NCBI GenBank assembly: GCA_035455745.1
Contig: DATIEP010000059.1
Coordinates: 186,001-250,000, forward strand
From: JADGGM01 sp027307005
Lineage (GTDB): Bacteria; Gemmatimonadota; Gemmatimonadetes; Gemmatimonadales; Gemmatimonadaceae
Length of the DNA: 64,000 nucleotides
Direction of reading: 5' to 3'
A model generated the notes under the pieces. That model did not search any database. It was not told where the DNA came from and was given only the letters and a program-made list of their open reading frames with translations. This document shows positions 61,478 to 64,000 of this stretch, piece by piece. The position numbers were made by a program, and so were the translations under genes. Position 1 is the stretch's first letter. The number at the start of each line of letters is the position of its first letter.

Positions 61478-62155
61478 TCAGGACCCGTCCGACGACAGAT
61501 CGATCATGCGCGATCGGCCGCGCAGATACTCGACGCTGCGCGGATCCTGCAGCTGTCCGAGACGCCGCACGATGGTCGCGATGCGCTCGCTCTGCGCGCG
61601 GATCGATTCGCCGATGGCGCGCAGCTCGGCGTTGCCGCCGCCGAGATGCGCGATGGCCTGCGCTTCGATCATGAGCGCGGTGAGCGGGTTGTTCACTTCG
61701 TGCTGCACGGCGATCGCGGTCTCGCCGATCCCCGCCAGCCATTGCGCGCGCGCGAGCTTCGTCACGGCGTCGCGCCGCTCGGCATCGAGCACGATGCGCC
61801 GCTCGGCGATAACCAACCGCGCCATGAGTCCGGCCGGATCGAGGGGTTTCATCAGGTAGTCGTCGGCGCCGGCTTCGAGCGCCGCTTCGACATCTTCGGG
61901 CGCGTCGCGTCCCGTGACGACGAGCAGGAACGTGTCGCGGGTCGATTCGCCGGCGCGGGCGCGTCGGCAGACCTCGAGCCCATCGACCACCGGCATGTTC
62001 CAGTCGAGCACCGCCAGCGGCGGCGGCTCGCGCTCGATGGCGCGCCACGCCGCGTCTCCATCGGACGCCACCGACACCTCGTGGCCCCGGCGCTCGAGCG
62101 CGGTGCGCAGCAGCCGTTGCAACACGAGATCGTCATCGGCGAGGACCACGCGCAT
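61478..62155 (-). CDS. receiver plus HisKA dimerisation domain, no ATPase domain
   Basis: 225 residues. A full receiver (VVLADDDLVLQRLLR; Asp in LAVLDWNMPVVDGLE; Lys in DDYLMKPLDPAGLMARL) is joined to a helical HisKA-like segment with AVQHEVNNPLTALMIEAQ, then helical residues and a short polar end. No HATPase (N, G1, G2 boxes) is present, so it cannot autophosphorylate. It may be a phosphotransfer partner for another kinase. The stop is adjacent to nfo's ATG. Confidence 0.8.
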   Translation of the reverse strand: MRVVLADDDLVLQRLLRTALERRGHEVSVASDGDAAWRAIEREPPPLAVLDWNMPVVDGLEVCRRARAGESTRDTFLLVVTGRDAPEDVEAALEAGADDYLMKPLDPAGLMARLVIAERRIVLDAERRDAVTKLARAQWLAGIGETAIAVQHEVNNPLTALMIEAQAIAHLGGGNAELRAIGESIRAQSERIATIVRRLGQLQDPRSVEYLRGRSRMIDLSSDGS

Positions 62156-62174
62156 CAGCGCCTCCCGTGGTGCG

Positions 62175-63023
62175 TCATTTGCCGCCGCCTAACGGAGCGA
62201 CGTCGACCACCGTGAACGCGGCGCCGCGTCCGCCCGTCACATCGCCCGACGTCCAACCGACCGCGACCACACCGCCGCCGAACGCAACCCGTGGATCGCT
62301 GGCCCGCTCGGTCCCGGGCGACACCGGCATGCGGACGGTGAACTCGTGCCCCGCATCGTACGACAGCGCGACACCCACCCGGCCGTCATTGGCGTTCGGA
62401 TACTCGTACGCGACAATCACGGTGTCGCGCCGCGCCGCGACATCCACGTGCGCCGGATCGTCGCCGTAGAACACGCCGACTGGATTGGGCCACGTCGCGC
62501 CCTGGTCGCGCGACTTCGCGTACCAGACGCCCGAGCCGCGCCCGAGCGCGATGAAGTACGCGAGGTGCACGACACCGCCCGCCGAGTCGGCGGCGAGCGC
62601 AGGGTTAGGCCGGGCGCAGCCCAGCGGCGCGGTGTCGCGGGACTCGGCGGCGACGGGCGCGGTCCACGATTGGCCCGCGTTCGTCGAGCGCGACACCATG
62701 AGGCGCGCACTGCTGTCGGCGCGCGGCTGCCACCACGCGGTGAACCAGTTGCCGCCGCCCGCCGATGCGAACACGATCGAGCTCGGACACGCGCCCGCGG
62801 GCGCCACGAACGGCGCGGTCGGTGCCGCGTCCAGCGCGGGCGTCCCGCGTCCGTCGACCAGCAGCCGCCAACCCGCGCTCGGCGCGTTGGGCTGGCGCAT
62901 GGTCTCCCGCCACGTGAGCGGCGGACGATCGCACGAACCGACCAACACTGCCGACACTCCGAGCAACGCGGCTCGACGCAGTCCGTTGATTCGAATGCGG
63001 GACACTCTCGATTGCAGGCGCAC
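62175..63023 (-). CDS. BNR-repeat lipoprotein
   Basis: 282 residues. A lipoprotein signal (AALLGVSAVLVGSCDRP, lipobox VGSC). Asp-box-like repeats appear: SRSTNAGQSWTAP, AKSRDQGATWPNP and ALSYDAGHEF. These indicate a sialidase-like beta-propeller with unknown ligand. It lies upstream of the REC-HisKA gene (20 bp gap) and may be its operon partner. Confidence 0.75.
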   Translation of the reverse strand: MRLQSRVSRIRINGLRRAALLGVSAVLVGSCDRPPLTWRETMRQPNAPSAGWRLLVDGRGTPALDAAPTAPFVAPAGACPSSIVFASAGGGNWFTAWWQPRADSSARLMVSRSTNAGQSWTAPVAAESRDTAPLGCARPNPALAADSAGGVVHLAYFIALGRGSGVWYAKSRDQGATWPNPVGVFYGDDPAHVDVAARRDTVIVAYEYPNANDGRVGVALSYDAGHEFTVRMPVSPGTERASDPRVAFGGGVVAVGWTSGDVTGGRGAAFTVVDVAPLGGGK

Positions 63024-63045
63024 GCCGACAATCTAACCGGCGCAG

Positions 63046-64000
63046 CTACGCGCCAGCGGACGACTCATTGACTCGCCCGCCCACGCGAAGGCCCACCCAA
63101 TAGATCGGATAACTCACCGCCAACAACGCCAACGCGTAGATGCTCAACGTGGTGTCGCCCACGACGGCACCGATGAGAAATGCCGCCGAGCCAACCAGGG
63201 CCAAGCCGGTGGTCCATGGATAGCCCCAGGCGCGGTACGGCCGCGGCCGATCCGGCTCGCGTCGCCTCAGCAGGAACAGCGCCGAGAACGAGACGATGTA
63301 GTTCGCCACGAAGTAGAACGCGGCGATCGCGGTCACGGTCTTGAACACTCCGCTCGCGATGAACCCGAGGGATACGGCCGCGCTCGCCGCGAGCGACACC
63401 GTCGGAGTTCCGCTTCTCGACACGCGCGACGCGGCCGCCGGGAACAGTCCGTCCTGGCTCATGGCGATCGGCACCCGCGACGACATCAGCAGCAGGGCGT
63501 TCACGCTGCTGATCAACAGCAGCACCGTTAGGCAGTTGACCACCGTGTAGCCGCCCGGCCCGAAGAGCGCCCGCGCCGCGGACGAGGCAACCAGCGACTG
63601 GTTCGCCATCCCGGACAGCGAGAGCACGTACGCAAACGCGAGGTTGAGGAGCACGTAGATCGCGATCACGGACATCACGCCGCCGAGCATCGAGCGCGGA
63701 ATGTCCCGGCCGGGATCGTGCACTTCCTCGGAGAAGTACACGACGCCGTTCCACCCGTCGTACGTGTAAATGATCGATTGCATCGACAGCACGATCGCCG
63801 CGAACAGCGCTCCGCCGACCGGTGCCGCCGCCGGCGCGGCGGCGTTAGGCGCCGACCGCCGCAGCAAGAAACACGCGAGGATGAGCGCGATCAGCGCGAG
63901 CCCTTTGAGCACGCTCGTGACCGCTTGCGACGTGCCGCTCGTGCGCTGACCGCGCCACAGAATGGCCGTGAACACCACGACCGTCGCCGTTGCCACCCAT
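63046..64000 (-). CDS. APC-superfamily amino-acid permease, C-terminal part (cut by window edge)
   Basis: About 318 residues are visible, the N-terminus lies off the right edge. YTYDGWNGVVYFSEEVHDPG is the hallmark loop of LAT/APC permeases, with PRSMLGGVMSVIAIYVLLNLAFAYVLS following, and about eight TM segments. It carries out exchange or symport of amino acids; the substrate is unknown. It ends 23 bp before the BNR lipoprotein start. Confidence 0.85.
   Translation of the reverse strand, partial: WVATATVVVFTAILWRGQRTSGTSQAVTSVLKGLALIALILACFLLRRSAPNAAAPAAAPVGGALFAAIVLSMQSIIYTYDGWNGVVYFSEEVHDPGRDIPRSMLGGVMSVIAIYVLLNLAFAYVLSLSGMANQSLVASSAARALFGPGGYTVVNCLTVLLLISSVNALLLMSSRVPIAMSQDGLFPAAASRVSRSGTPTVSLAASAAVSLGFIASGVFKTVTAIAAFYFVANYIVSFSALFLLRRREPDRPRPYRAWGYPWTTGLALVGSAAFLIGAVVGDTTLSIYALALLAVSYPIYWVGLRVGGRVNESSAGA

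Noticed and set aside
39..63850. Chi- or KOPS-like strand-biased motif as the explanation for GCCTAACG
   Set aside because: Copies occur in both orientations with only mild bias (38 versus 25) and without a visible switch, unlike recombination or segregation motifs.

Overview
The window is very GC-rich, gene-dense bacterial chromosome. Several gene types point to Gemmatimonadota, as a mixed-evidence inference (no rRNA or other phylogenetic marker is present): two ADOP-type duplicated MacB/FtsX permeases, a BNR/VPS10-like 1,054-residue secreted protein, a SusD C-terminal remnant, a SWIB-domain protein with a basic tail, a SufR-led SUF operon with SufU and a Rieske protein, and many secreted or lipoproteins with start codons in small operons. 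It looks like ordinary chromosome; no phage, plasmid, intact transposon, rRNA, tRNA or CRISPR array was found.

Layout. 1-4.4 kb: alpha/beta hydrolase (cut by the edge), flippase-like membrane protein, SDR epimerase, PQQ-dependent dehydrogenase. 4.7-11.6 kb: two ADOP permeases around a SMUG1-type uracil-DNA glycosylase and an EamA exporter. 11.7-16.3 kb: SusD remnant, YceI, secreted amidohydrolase, HNH nuclease without a clear start, small membrane proteins, an HExxH protein. 16.4-21.7 kb: DinB, the Ku-LigD end-joining pair, a small basic protein, hydrolase, PepSY, GNAT. 21.8-27.8 kb: BNR-repeat giant, YhbY, ThiC, lipoprotein. 28.2-36.4 kb: FHA protein, then a tightly coupled operon sufR-sufB-sufC-sufD-Rieske-sufS-sufU-esterase with a near-consensus promoter and a candidate operator. 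36.5-43.1 kb: small secreted protein, cold-shock protein, ICMT-like methyltransferase, hydrolase, and a molybdate/tungstate importer with a ModE-like regulator. 43.2-45.5 kb: ABC-2 exporter. 45.6-50 kb: pqqE and the 24-residue pqqA, with a candidate sigma-54 promoter and paired enhancer sites next to an NtrC-type regulator and its kinase. 50-57 kb: bacilliredoxin, GroES-like protein, large hybrid kinase, LepB, SWIB protein. 57.7-64 kb: a 47-bp tandem repeat, an OmpR-type two-component pair with a G-quadruplex-like tract in the message, endonuclease IV, a REC-HisKA protein, a BNR lipoprotein and an APC permease cut by the edge.

How parts fit together. PqqA/PqqE begin PQQ synthesis and the dehydrogenase at 2.3 kb would use PQQ, although pqqB, pqqC and pqqD are not in the window. 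Repair genes recur: uracil-DNA glycosylase, Ku, LigD, endonuclease IV, HNH nuclease.

The most striking unexplained signal is window-wide. The octamer GCCTAACG/CGTTAGGC occurs at least 63 times, and the heptamer core GCCTAAC/GTTAGGC at least 81 times, in both orientations at about one octamer per kb. I would expect roughly seven heptamers from base composition. In density and lack of strand preference it resembles DNA uptake sequences, but its function is unknown.
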